Assembly (NCBI RefSeq): GCF_019578655.1
Contig: NC_063256.1
Coordinates: 11,222,001-11,286,000 of the forward strand
Length of the DNA: 64,000 bases
Direction: 5' to 3'
From: Ricinus communis
Taxonomy: Eukaryota; Streptophyta; Magnoliopsida; Malpighiales; Euphorbiaceae
Below the pieces are notes generated by a model, which did no database searches, was not told the origin of the DNA, and saw only the letters and a list, made by a program, of their open reading frames with translations. Made by a program: the position numbers and the translations under genes. Shown here in pieces: positions 13,720 to 24,840 of this stretch (the first letter of the stretch is position 1; each line of letters opens with the position of its first letter).

Positions 13720-14105
13720 CAGTATTTTTATATTGGCTTTCAGAAGACTCAACAGAAAAGTGCTGTAAGACCTTTATATGGCCTAAAGTGAATAAGGATA
13801 TTTCTGTAAGATCTCTAAAACCGGTGCTGGGGCCTCGACAAAGACATTGATGTATATGTTTTATTCACTGAATAACAGATAGACAAAAGTAAAACAAGTA
13901 TTTGAGAGATAGACCTTCTTAGCAAAGTACTCATGACGAGCATCATCAGCATCTCCTATCGAGTTTACATTTTCTTATTCTGAGAAAAAGGAAGTAAGGT
14001 AAAGATTGCAACTACAGATGCATTACCTGTAATCAAGTTGTCTACCATTGGCCATGGCAAACAAAATGAAAATGTAATTGAATAATACATGCAATACAAT
14101 TACTA
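13720..14105 (-). pseudogene. Exon-like islands of an unidentified gene fragment
   Basis: I do not recognise a family. On the minus strand three short stretches look like exons. About 14075-14030 ends at a good donor (ACAG|GTAATG). About 13975-13917 can read 'VNSIGDADDARHEYFAKK' and ends at a possible donor (AAG|GTCTAT). About 13778-13722, preceded by a 'TTACAG' acceptor, reads 'HFSVESSESQYKNTGSMH' and then stop, in phase with the previous piece. The first putative intron would be only ~50 bases, shorter than plant introns normally are. A decayed or transposon-captured gene fragment, or exons of a non-coding transcript, are both possible. Confidence 0.25.
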
Positions 14106-14760
14106 AAAGTGGCTCCTTGTTTCGCTAATTTCTGATTTAAATTTTGTGAGGGAAAAGTCAATCCACTTTATAGTTGATCTCCATAACAGTTATTAATAAG
14201 TTGAAAGATTTTATGCTTATATCATTACAAGTGATTTTAGGCAAAGACAATATCAGAATTTCCCTGTAATTATTGCTGTGTTACCCTGTACTGGTAAAAT
14301 GGATGTGCAGAGCATTTCTCAAATATGCAACTTCTCTTGATTGGGATATCCAAAAGCACTGTGTGCAATGTATTAGGAGTTGAAAGTGGTGCTAGATCCT
14401 TTGAATTTATTTTCTTAGTTCTTTAGTGTCTAAGCACATAAATCTGTTCCTTAAGGTCAGAACTAAAAAAACCCAAATTAACAGACAGGTAAAGTTCCAA
14501 GTGTTCCAGCTGTAACAGTCAGCAGATCTTGCATCAGGACTGATGTTCCGCCAGTGAGACGGCTCAAATTCATTGTTCGACAGTAACTTAACTGCATATA
14601 TTACATTTTGATATCCCTGACTCCTTAAATAACTATTTATAGATAAACAATTACAACTATTGATTATGACAAATGTTGATCGGGCTTGGTTTTTCTGCAT
14701 TCTGGTTTAATAAAATTATGACTTGCAAAATTTATGTGTCATACTCTTATCTGATTAATA

Positions 14761-16948
14761 GGGAAGCAAGGGGTCATCTAACCCCTTCGTGAGGGCTCCG
14801 TCAAGGAGACCTTCTTTCCCCCTTATTTGTTTTTAGTCTGTGCAGAGGGCATTTCTGCTCTTCTTAAGAGCGCGGAGGATTCTGGTCTTATTCATGGTTT
14901 CAAGTGTGGAACGGTCTGGCCTAACATCTCTCATTTGTTTTTCGCAGACGACAGCCTTCTTTTCCTGCGGGCAAACGTTGGAGAATGTGTGGCTATTAAG
15001 GATATTCTGGATAGTTATGCTCGAGCATCAGGACAAACCATTAACTTCTCAAAATCTGCAATTTGCTTATTAAAGCTTGTACCTGTAGCATCATCCAGCA
15101 AAATCACTAGGTTGTTAGGCGTGAGACAAGTGGACTGCCTTGAGCGTAACTTGGGGCTTCCAAGCTTTGCTGGGCGTAATAAAAGGACCCTTTTTACAGA
15201 TATCAAAGACAAAGTATGAACTAAGCTCAAGGACATCCAAACTCTTTTCATCGGGTGGACAAGGGATCCTCTTAAAAGCTTTGTGGTGCAGTCCATACCA
15301 GTATACTCCATGAATCTTTTCAAATTGCCGAAAGCTCTTATTTATGAGTTACAAGCGCGCGCTTCTGGTGGGAGGAGATGATAAAAAGAAAAGAATGCAT
15401 TGGTACACTTAGAAGCGTTTATGCCAACACAAAAAAGATGGTGGAATGGGTCTTCAAGACCTCCATTATTTCAATAAATATCTACTTGCAAAACAGAGCT
15501 GGCGACTTGTTAATTTTCCTAATTCTCTAGCTGCTCAAGTGCTAAAAGTTCTTTACTATCTTAATATATCTTTTTTGCAGGCTAAAAGAACAAATAAGGC
15601 ATCTTTTATTTGGAGAAGTATACTTTGGAGCAGAGAGCTTATTAACAAAAGTTCGAGATGGTGCATTGGAGATAGTAGCTCGGTGTCAGTATACAATGAT
15701 CCCTTGTGGATTTAAACCTTTCTCTACTAAATTTTTGAATGCAAATGTTGTGGTGAGTGATTTAATCCTTGAGATAGGCTGTTGGAACGAGAACCTGATT
15801 TGAACTACTTTTATCGAGGAAGAAGCCTCAGCCATTCTCCAAATTCCCCTTAGAGGCAGAAATAGAGCTCCTAATCTTCGATGGAACTTTGATAAGAAAG
15901 GGATCTACACGGCGAAGAGTGGCTATTGGCCAACTATGGAGCTTGATGGAAAAGCTAGCTGTTCTACGGAGACAAAATCTAGCTTCTGGTGGTCTAGAAT
16001 TTGGAAACTTCCGTTGCCCCTAAGATTAAATTTTTTTTATTAAAGGCTTGCCATGATTGGATACCAACGAATGGAAACTCATGGGATCGTCGAGTTGCTA
16101 TTGATGACATTTGCCCTCTTTGCTCGCGAGAAAAAGAAACCACCTTCCGTGCCCTTTGGGGCTACAATAAGCTGAAACAAGTTCGTAAAAGCTGTGAGTT
16201 TATTCTTTCTTCTAATTCAAGTCTCGATGGTGATTTTTCAGGCTGCTATGACAAGATGGACCTTTAAGTTATAACAAGAAGATATGTGCAAGCTTGTTGT
16301 CATCTTCTGGCGAACTTGGTTCAAGTGGAATCAATCTGTTCACTCCAAGATTTTGTTGCCTCTCGAAGACATTGTTGGTTGGGCCACCGCTATGCTTGAA
16401 AACCTTAAAGCAAGCAATGCTAAACTGGTAGGGCAGAAAAGAGAGCACCATCGATGGAAGCCTCCTGACAATAGGATGCTTAAGCTTAATACCGATGCAG
16501 TTGTTCATATCAACAAAGGTAAATCTAGTTTGGGTATGGTGTTGCATGATCACGGAGGAGTTGTGAATATCGCTGGCTTATGTCTATTAAGCAAGTTTTA
16601 CCTGTTGATGTTGTCGAAGCCTTGGCAATTAAGTGAGGACTCTCGGTAGCTTTGGATCATGGCTTGCAGCTAGATTTTATTGAGTCCGATTCCCTCCAAG
16701 TTGTGAACTACATTTGCAACCGGGATGATGATTATTCTGAAGTTGCAGCAATAGTTTCATATATATTTGTTATGATTCCTCAGAATTCCCTTAGCAATTT
16801 CAAGTTTATTTTTCGGGAATGAAATCAGGTGGCTAATGCTCTTTCCAAATTGCATTTGGATAGTGAGACAGAAGCAATTTTGGGTTGAGGATGGCCCCAC
16901 TTGGATTCAACATATTGTCCTGGCAGATCTGCAGGGGAGGTTGTAGTT
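14761..16948 (+). pseudogene. 5'-truncated L1-type LINE retrotransposon remnant (RT, zf-RVT, RNase H)
   Basis: Homology begins abruptly inside the reverse transcriptase domain, at the position of the family motif 'RQGDPLSPYLF' (here degraded; 'PPYLFLVCAEG' follows). The catalytic FADD box is at 14941-14952, followed by the 'SGQTINFSKS' and 'LGLPSFAGRNK' blocks typical of plant LINEs. A stop at ~15217 and frameshifts follow. At 16020-16170 comes the zf-RVT region ('WIPTNGN...CPLCSREKET'), then an RNase H-like domain from about 16475 ('LKLNTDA') to 'QVANALSKLHLD' near 16855. 5' truncation is the usual outcome of target-primed reverse transcription. It is non-functional: no ORF1, no endonuclease, several stops. 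No clear poly-A tail or target duplication was found. Confidence 0.9.
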
Positions 16949-16949
16949 T

Positions 16950-19614
16950 TATTAGTTTTATTCCTTTAAAAAACAAAAGAACTTTAGTTAACAAATATAG
17001 GCCAATGTCCTTTCCCCTATGAATTACGTCCCATTATTAAATTGAGAGAAAAAAAGAAAATGAGAATTTAAAATTGAGATTATAACAAATATTTATATCA
17101 AGATATAATAGTCATTTAATTAGTTATTTACGGCAGTTTTTATCAAAAATATCGAATTGTATATATTTATAAATATGATGGATTTTATAATATATTATTC
17201 AATATAATTGGTGGAATTATTTATATTTCACTAAACCATAAATTTTATGTTGCACTATAGACGATGTATTTAAAATCTAATTATTATTGTGTCTCTCATT
17301 TATATAAACAATAAAAAAAATAAAAATCTGTAATTATATGATAATTTTATAAAAGGAAAATAAAGACCTCTACTTTTCAAAAGCAATCGCTTTTATCACT
17401 TGAGTTGGCCAACAAGTGTTTATTTTTTAATTATTATAATTAATTAAAAAGATAAATTATATTTAAATAATTTTATTTTTTCAATTACTATGCATGTGTG
17501 TGCGCATCTCGTATAAAAGTCAGAAGTTAGAAGTATCGCATTTTTAAGTGAAACTATAATATTTATAACATTTAATTCTTTCCTGTCTTTACAGTAAAAT
17601 TATGCTGTTTTGACAAAATTATAATTAAATTTATGACGTATAGGTACATTGGAGTACTATACACTTGGCCTTTATTATTATTATTATTATTATTATTTTT
17701 TAATATTATTTTTATTGTTAATTATATTAGGAATGTCATGGATGGATTAGAATAGGTTTAGCCTTTCCCATTCCCGCCATCGTCAAGGACCGCAGGAGTA
17801 TAAAATAGAAAAGGTTTTTTAAAACGGGATTGGTCGGATTCTGATAATATGCAATATATTATATTTTTTTATGTAAAATATATTTTTTAATATTTTAACT
17901 ATTATTAAATATACTTAAAAAAATAAAATCTAGATAATATTTATTTATTTTATAATTTATATTTATTGTGTAATTAAATCATGAATTAATAAATTAATTT
18001 TTTTAATTAAATGATAATCATATCTTAATTATATTATTTAATAAATTAATTTTTAATTATCCAATAATTACACAAAAGGCAACATATTTTTAAACTTGCA
18101 AAAGAAACTCTCACATATGAGAGACAAACTTAAAAAATATAACGGGAACAAAATAAAATTAAGCTAAAATAGTTAAAGGCATGCCCACGTGGATGACCAC
18201 AAAACTAACAAATTTAATGAACATCGTACCATATACGCTTAATTGTCAAAAAAGAAAAGAAAAATTGTACTGTACAATTATTATTAAATCTGTCATTTAG
18301 TTTAAAAATTTTAATTTTAATATATATTATAATTTATGATTAAATTATTAATCAAATTTCTTAATGCGGCATGACTTATAGCAATAATAAAAGAAATAAT
18401 TGAAAGTATTAATACTTTCACTATTAAAATATTATTATTTAAACAAGTAATTAAATTTTAAAAAAATAAAAATTAGTTTTATGAGTTCAACAAGTATGTA
18501 ATAATGAAATGAATCAACAATTTTAATATTAACTCATCTCTTTTTTATTATTACCGGGTTTCATACCGCATTATAAATTTGGTGAAGATTAAAATTGAAA
18601 TTAATATTAAATTATAGTACTAAAATTTAAAAAATAAAAAAATATATGTATTAAATCTAATAATAAATATAAAATTCAGAATTTCTTTATAAAGTATAAA
18701 GTGCAAAAGAGATATAAAAATAAATAAATTTACTAAAAATATTTAATAGATTTAATTAGTAAAAATATGGTAATAGTCTTTTAGCAATTAATTATTTATT
18801 TATTTATTAATTAATTTTAATAGTAAAAAATTTTAGCGGAAGTTCTAAAACTATTGGAATTTCATTGAGTTAACTATTTATGTATTTTATGTATTTTATA
18901 TAAAAAAAAAATTATATATTTATAGAATAAAAATAACTTTGGAACTAGCAAACTTTTAGCAAATGTGTTCACATTGATAGAATTTTATTGAATTAACTAA
19001 TAGAAAATATCATAAATATGCAATAAAAAATTTAATTTGACTCTTGACGTGTCTCTTCTATTTTTTCAATATGTTTAAAAATTAACACATAATAAAAATT
19101 TGAGTATTAAACTTTTTAATTTAACAGTTAATTGTATTGATAAAATAATAATAATAATAAGTAAAATATGTCAATAACTTATTATATTATATAAATAAAA
19201 TTAAAGAGACAAATAATAATACTAAATAAATAAGTATTATAATTTTTATAAAGGCATTTAGAGATGTCTTTCGATCCTTAAAATCTATTAAAAGTACATT
19301 GTGTAATAAGTATAATTATAAAATTAGTGCAACTGTCCTAAATATTACTATATATAATGATATTTTTTTAAGATAAAACTTAAAAAATTATAATTTATTA
19401 CTATTTATAAATAGTTTAAATGAAACTAAAATTTTTATTATTGTAGATAGATTATTTCTGTATAAAATACCATTATAAAAATATTTTAGTGTATATCATA
19501 ATCATAACATATATAAAAGTATAAAGAGTGGGACATGCAAGATTATTTAAAAGGCCCCACGATTAGTATTGTTATCAATTTAGTTTTTTACTAATTTAAT
19601 ATAATTTAATAAGA
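16950..19614. other. AT-rich intergenic DNA
   Basis: No gene is seen. It holds a (TTA)n tract at 17672 and long A/T-only stretches. The last ~100 bases (from ~19510) belong to the local repeat whose other copies lie at 21.6-22.5 kb. Confidence 0.6.
17672..17696. repeat. (TTA)n microsatellite
   Basis: About eight consecutive TTA units. Confidence 0.85.
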
Positions 19615-19623
19615 AATATAATA
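19615..19623. repeat. Target-site duplication, left side of the Pack-MULE
   Basis: AATATAATA; the right partner at 21566-21574 is AATATGATA (8 of 9 identical). Nine bases is the usual Mutator-superfamily duplication. The unfilled paralogue at 22360-22368 has a single AATATAATA. Confidence 0.7.
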
Positions 19624-20204
19624 AGCTGAATACATACATAAACACTTATATTTATTTAGTTAGATAGCCCCTTATACTTTGAGTTTGACCTATTAGATAC
19701 CTGAACTCGATAATTACCTATCACATAAACACCTATTAGCTTACAAGGAATAACGCATTATATATCAAGCTCTAATATATAAGTTTCTAATACACGAGTA
19801 AGATACTCTTATATAATCTGACATGGCAAAAAAAATATATTTATTATAATTTTTGAATAAATCTCACCTTCCTCTTCTTTTTCTCATCTTCTTCTTCTTC
19901 TCATCTCTTTTTTGGAATTTTTATTTAATTTTATAATTTTTTTTTCTTTCTTTGTAACTCATCTTTAGATTTCAGTTTCATTTCTTCTGTAGTTACAAGC
20001 CTCGGTTCCTAATCTCTTTTGCAATTGCTTTCTGGACAGAGATTTGTTGAATTTTCAAAGCTTTAAGCTCCTCGCCTACTCTAAGATTGATGTTTGGACT
20101 GATTTCAATAGCTTCTCCTTCAACTGAAGTTCTTCATTTTGTTCTCTAGTGAATTCTCGAATAACATTAGCTTTCCTCAAGTTCAAATCTTTGTGGGAAT
20201 AATA

Positions 20205-20762
20205 TTAAATTTAATTTTCCAACACTAGAGATTTCAACCAAAATATCTCTCATCCCATTATTTTCATGGGAAATTCGCTTCACTGCAATCTCAGTACCTT
20301 TTGATAATACACCTTTGTAGACTTGTCCATTTGCTCTAATGCCAGTGGCATTTTCTTTGCTAAATCCCCTTATTGTTGTCTCAATTTCTTGATATGTAAT
20401 TCAATAGGGTCAATTTCCAATTCTCATTCATCCATTCAGCTCTTTCCTTCCTCTACTTCCTCCTAATAAAAAATACAGTAATCATAGCAACAAAGATAAT
20501 AACAACAAAACTTCCAACGATGGCTCTTACAAATAACCCTTTAGACAAAAAACATGTACTTATTGGAAGAACAAATGATGATAACTCAACTATAATCAAC
20601 CTTTCATTTAATGAAAAATCTAAATTGCTAAAGCTCCAAGCAAGAATTTAGTGACTGTCAACAAATCTTCATGTTGCTACTGTAAATCCAACATACATCT
20701 CTTCCTTAAAAATACCAGAAATATCAATTAAACATTTAATAAAAGCCGGCTAGGCCTTTTTG
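20205..20762 (-). pseudogene. Captured fragment of an L-type lectin receptor kinase gene
   Basis: Reading the minus strand from ~20762, frames shift but the order matches an L-type LecRK. First comes the end of the legume-lectin domain ('KRPSRLLLNV', 'IDISGIFKEEMYVGFTVAT', 'ILAWSFSN'). A transmembrane segment follows ('IVGSFVVIIFVAMITVFFI'), then the juxtamembrane 'ELEIDPIEL...YQEIETT', and then the start of the kinase domain ('GQVYKGVLSKGTEIAVKR' with the VAVK-type lysine, 'ISHENNGMRD', 'EISSVGKL'). Homology stops there: no catalytic loop, DFG or APE is present. Two in-frame stops and at least two frameshifts make it non-coding. It lies wholly inside the Pack-MULE. The sequence on to ~19985 on the same strand is not recognised. 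Confidence 0.85.
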
Positions 20763-20879
20763 TACCAGCAGATGCCAAAAGGCAAAAGGGCTACCCCAAC
20801 AGAAATAGTGCAAAGCAACAAGTCTGACTTGTTGGTGTCGTGTATTAGAAATAAGTTAGTTTTTTCACATCAAAAAATA

Positions 20880-21170
20880 AAGGTAAAAGCTCCGATCTGG
20901 GTCACAATGGTAAAGATGTAACTGAAGAAAATGATGATGATGATTTGGAGGTAAGCTATTCTATTCATCTTATGCTTTAGAGGCAGTCATTCATTTTATC
21001 ACCTTGTGGTTGTTAATTTTGCAAAAATTACACCTCCTTATTACTTATGTGGTAGAAGTGTACTATCTTAAGGGATACTGATAAGAATGACTTCAAGTTG
21101 TCAACTGGAAGCATGAAGAAGCGAAAAAGAAGAAGCATTTCTGGATTGGGAAATGTTAATATCTTCACAC
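20880..21170 (+). pseudogene. Second captured gene fragment, unidentified, with an intron
   Basis: An open segment reads 'KSSDLGHNGKDVTEEND' and acidic residues, and ends at a donor (TTGGAG|GTAAGC, ~20950). After ~100 AT-rich bases and a 'GTGGTAG' acceptor (~21050), the next open segment reads 'KCTILRDTDKNDFKLSTG' and then the basic, NLS-like 'MKKRKRRSISGLGN'. I do not recognise the parent protein; an acidic patch followed by a KKRKRR cluster suggests a nuclear protein. It lies inside the Pack-MULE, so it is probably a transduplicated fragment rather than a gene. Confidence 0.45.
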
Positions 21171-21574
21171 GCTTTTTTAATTAACATTATCTGGCTTTCT
21201 CATTATATATGGTTGTATATTTTTCCTGAAACCCCTTTTCGTACCTTTGCCAAAATCCTGTATCTGCTGCAAATCTGGGGATTTCATTTCCTAAATTAGG
21301 AGAAATTTAGAGCAAATTGCGGTAATGAGTTAATTTGGTAAAAGAAGAAAATTTGAGAATAAAAGTTACACGCGCTCAGGTGTCTTCAGCGTGTCGATTT
21401 TATAGTCTAAGTCAATCACGTGTTTACAACTCCTTTCATATAAGCTGTTAAGTGTTTACGTATTATGTAATTATCGAATTCAGGTATTTAATGGGTCAAA
21501 CCTAAAATATGAGAGACTATCTGACTAAATGTAATAAGTACAAGTGTTTGCATATGTATTAAGTCAATATGATA

Positions 21575-22480
21575 AACGGTAATATGTAGTGATAAAATTT
21601 GTATAAAAATAGAACACTGAAAGATTATAAAATATTTATATTAAAAGAATTGAACTTTAATTGTTAAAGAAAAAAATTAAAAGAAGTATAATATCAGATA
21701 TACAATAATGATGTCTTTAGTTTTTTGTTTAGGTGTATCCTTTTGTTTTTCATCAACTATGGAAAGATAAAGGGAGTGTTCCAATATGTAGGATTTTAGT
21801 TTAGTTCAACATCAACATATGCATCGTAGTTTTCTTTTTTATTATAATTAATTAACTGGCTCATGAGATTTATATTAATATGATTTTTATAGAAAAATAT
21901 ATAAGAACATTTTAAATAATATCAAACAAAACAAACTCAATAATAATTAAAGCTAGTAGGTGATTATATATAATAAATGGTAGTATGTAGTGATAAAATT
22001 TGTATAGAAATAGAACACTAAAAATTATAAGATATATTTATTAAAAGGATTAAAATCTTAACTGTTAAAAGAAAAAAAAAATTAAAAAATATAAACTTTT
22101 AAAAATAGGATACACGTTTAGAATGGTTTTAAGATTGGTATAGGCTCAGGGTAAATTTGATCTTTAAATTATATTTTAAACTTCAAATTGACCTAAAATC
22201 TTCTTTCTTTGAATTCAGCCTCATACTTTCTATTAATAATAATTAATTAGAAACAAACATGTAATGATATGCTTGGAAGAATAAGATTTTATGTAAAAAT
22301 TTAAAGGGCTTCATAATTTGTGTTACTAAGATTAGTCGATTTAATATAATTTAATAATAAATATAATAAATGGTAGTATATAGTGATAAAAATGTATAGA
22401 AATAGGATACTAAAATATTAAAAATATTGAATTATTAATTTTTTAAAAATTTAGTGTGCAACTACATTAATGGTGACACT
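21575..22480 (+). repeat. Local direct repeat, unit ~390-400 bp
   Basis: The motif 'ggtagtatgtagtgataaaa' and the ~100 bases after it occur at 21575, 21976 and 22369 (spacing 401 and 393). The sequence before the third copy (22340-22359) matches 19/20 the sequence before the Pack-MULE (19595-19614). The array was therefore interrupted by the transposon, and the third unit preserves the empty site. Confidence 0.7.
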
Positions 22481-23330
22481 TAATATTATGTAAATTATTT
22501 TTAAAGGTTATATAAATTATTTTTAATATTCAAATTCTTTGATTTTAAATCAATATACTGTTACAATTTTTGGGAATCTTGATTTTTGTAATAATATATT
22601 AAATTTGTTAATTGCTAGCTATAAAAATAATTACTATAAATTTTATGAGGTATAAATAGATTAATTTGTAGATGAATTTACTATTATTTAAAAAAATCAT
22701 TATTTTAACACTAAAAAAGTTTATGATAATAACTTTAAAAATATATATAATATTTTATTTTTAAGTAATTAATATTTACATGCAACGCAAATAAATAAAA
22801 AAATCTACTTTTTTCGTCGCAAAAATAGTTAACTTTTAATTTATATGTGGATTAAAATTTTATTAAATTTATCAATAAGATATTAAAGCTAGAATATTAA
22901 TTTATTGGTCAAAGAACAAAAATGAGAATGCTACTGATTGAAAATGAAAAAAGAAAATATTAAACTAAAAAAAAAATTGATGTTTCTAATTTTTAATAAT
23001 TATAAGTCCCACATGGTAATAATAAATACGAGTACTATAAGTTAATTCACTGTATTTTTATATTTTAATCAACTAACTAATTTATTTTAAGTATATTATT
23101 TTTAATATATAAATAATTACTTTTATTCTTTATGGCATTTCGAATAATTTGATTATGGTAAATCATAATAGTTGTATTTATATGATATTATGTTTATATG
23201 AATATATGAATGTAAATATATTAGTATAGAAAGTAAAATATATTTTAATCTATTATAATATCTTTTAAATTAAAATAACAAGTTTATATAAAATAATAAG
23301 ATAGATTAAAAATTAAAATTAAAATAATAA

Positions 23331-24248
23331 GACTGAATACATCTATTGGCATCTTAATTTGCATGAGAAAACCTAACACCTCCTTAAACTTTTAAAAAGA
23401 TCTTTCAACAACCTAACTTATATATTTTATTAGTTTTAAGCCTTTCACTATTGACGTGGAGGCATATCCTATTCAACCCGCATTGACTGTATCAACAATA
23501 TTGATGCAAAATATTATATTTAATCCTTATAAGTTTTATAAAATACTTTTTGACCCTTTAAAAAAATTATATTTTATAAAATATCATTTTAGTCCTTCAA
23601 ACAAACATAATAAAACATTTGTTTGAAGTTTCCAAAATTTTTAAATATATAAATTTATATTTATAAAGATTAATAATGTGTTTTAATAATATTAAAATTT
23701 TAAATTCTTTTTTCTTTTTGTGCTTGCAAATTTCAAAAACAACAAAAAAAAAATTAAATGCTTTATTTATATTTTAACGTTCATAATTAAACTGCTTTAT
23801 TGATATATGATCCTTAAATATTTTATAGTTTATCTGTTATCTTTTATTTATACTAATTAAATATGATGAAATATTTAATTAAAAGATATACCAGTCAACT
23901 TTATAAATCTAACAAATTAATTTTTAAAAATTTTTTTAGGGAGACTAAAAATGTATTTTATGAAAGTTACAAAATATTTAAAAATTTGAAGCAATTGAAA
24001 AAGTATTTATAAAAATTATGAAATGTTAAAAAACGGTCGATTAAAAAGATAATTTAAAAAATATAAAATATAAAAGAATTAAAGAGATATTTTATAAAAA
24101 TTATAAAAACTGAATAAAATATTTAATATCAACTATACTATGTACATATGCGTCCACCTTAGTATAGAGATATTTAAAAATAGTCAAAGAAATATTTTCA
24201 AAATTTGAAATAATAATAATAGAGTATCTATAAAGGATAATTGTAATC
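23331..24248. mobile_element. Putative MULE-like inverted-repeat element, ~0.9 kb
   Basis: The left arm (from 23331, GACTGAATACATC) and the reverse complement of the right arm (to ~24248) share diverged blocks, best seen at 'gtggaggcatat'/'gtggacgcatat' and in the following ~90 bases around 'ttttataaaatac'. The outer left 12 bases resemble the termini of the Pack-MULE (GACTTAATACAT). The centre is a loose palindrome with no coding capacity. No convincing target duplication was found, so the exact right end is uncertain. Confidence 0.4.
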
Positions 24249-24624
24249 CAGCAGCACAAGAAACTGAGACATTATTAATCTTCCACTAGCCTAGTACCTG
24301 AATAGGCGTCTACACCCTATTTCTATTTTATAAATTAAACAGATACTACTCACTGCTATTCTTCTCTATTCCTCTAGCCAATGACTTGATTTGATCAAAT
24401 ATATAATAATTTATTTTAAAAGTAAAATGCATTTCTAAATATTTCTAATTTCTAATTTAATTTATTAAATTTTTGTATTTTTATTTTTTTAGACTTATGA
24501 AACAAGGCTATAAAAATATAAGAGATTAATAAATTAAAATAGATATTTAGAAATTCAATTGAATAAAATAGTAAATTTAGATAATAATAAATTTTACCTT
24601 TTCTTGGATTTATTTACAATCAAG

Positions 24625-24840
24625 AAGCAGCAATTCTCGCCGTTAATCACGCTCTTCGTGATCCCTTCGTGTAAGTGCACCCTCCGTTCTTATGGGCTGT
24701 CTTCGTCCTCCTCGTCACGCTCTGCCATACAAATTCTCCGTCGTCGTCTCTGTAAATTCTTTCTTTTTTCTTTTCTTCTCAGCTTTGATCCTGACTTGTT
24801 AAATAAATTGAGCTTTCAAGCTCGTGTCAATAGGTGATGG
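24625..24840 (+). other. Exon-like GC-richer island, unidentified
   Basis: A segment reading 'EAAILAVNHALRDPFV' ends at a consensus donor (TCGTG|TAAG context, ~24670). Downstream, a second stretch reads 'LPYKFSVVVSV' near 24730, followed by a pyrimidine-rich run. Base composition is clearly unlike the surroundings. No second exon could be joined with confidence and I do not recognise the protein. A captured gene scrap or a decayed gene end are the main options. Confidence 0.2.

Larger units (their letters stand above)
4300..14760. other. Long AT-rich intergenic region with repeats and exon-like scraps
   Basis: No complete gene is visible. The open frames here are short and arise from low-complexity AT DNA. 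Contents I can point to: the G-box at 4424; a GC-richer patch at 6630-6900 with 'gaaccggttc'-type repeats that resemble hAT subterminal sequence but lack paired ends; poly-A/T runs; a (TA)n tract at 10988; the inverted duplicate of a MULE end at 11415-12340; and weak exon-like islands at 13.7-14.1 kb (listed separately). Confidence 0.6.
19624..21565. mobile_element. Pack-MULE: Mutator-like element carrying captured gene fragments
   Basis: Long terminal inverted repeats, left ~19624-19748 and right ~21432-21565, match imperfectly over ~125 bp; shared blocks include 'cgataattac', 'gtttgacc' and 'agatag'. The termini read AGCTGAATACAT and GACTTAATACAT. A 9-bp target duplication flanks it, and a nearby repeat copy lacking the insert (join at 22360-22368) fixes both ends. 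No transposase is present, so it is non-autonomous. Between the TIRs lie a minus-strand L-type lectin receptor kinase fragment and a plus-strand exon-intron-exon fragment of another gene. The captured DNA retains an intron-like segment, so capture was at DNA level, as is typical of Pack-MULEs. Confidence 0.85.
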
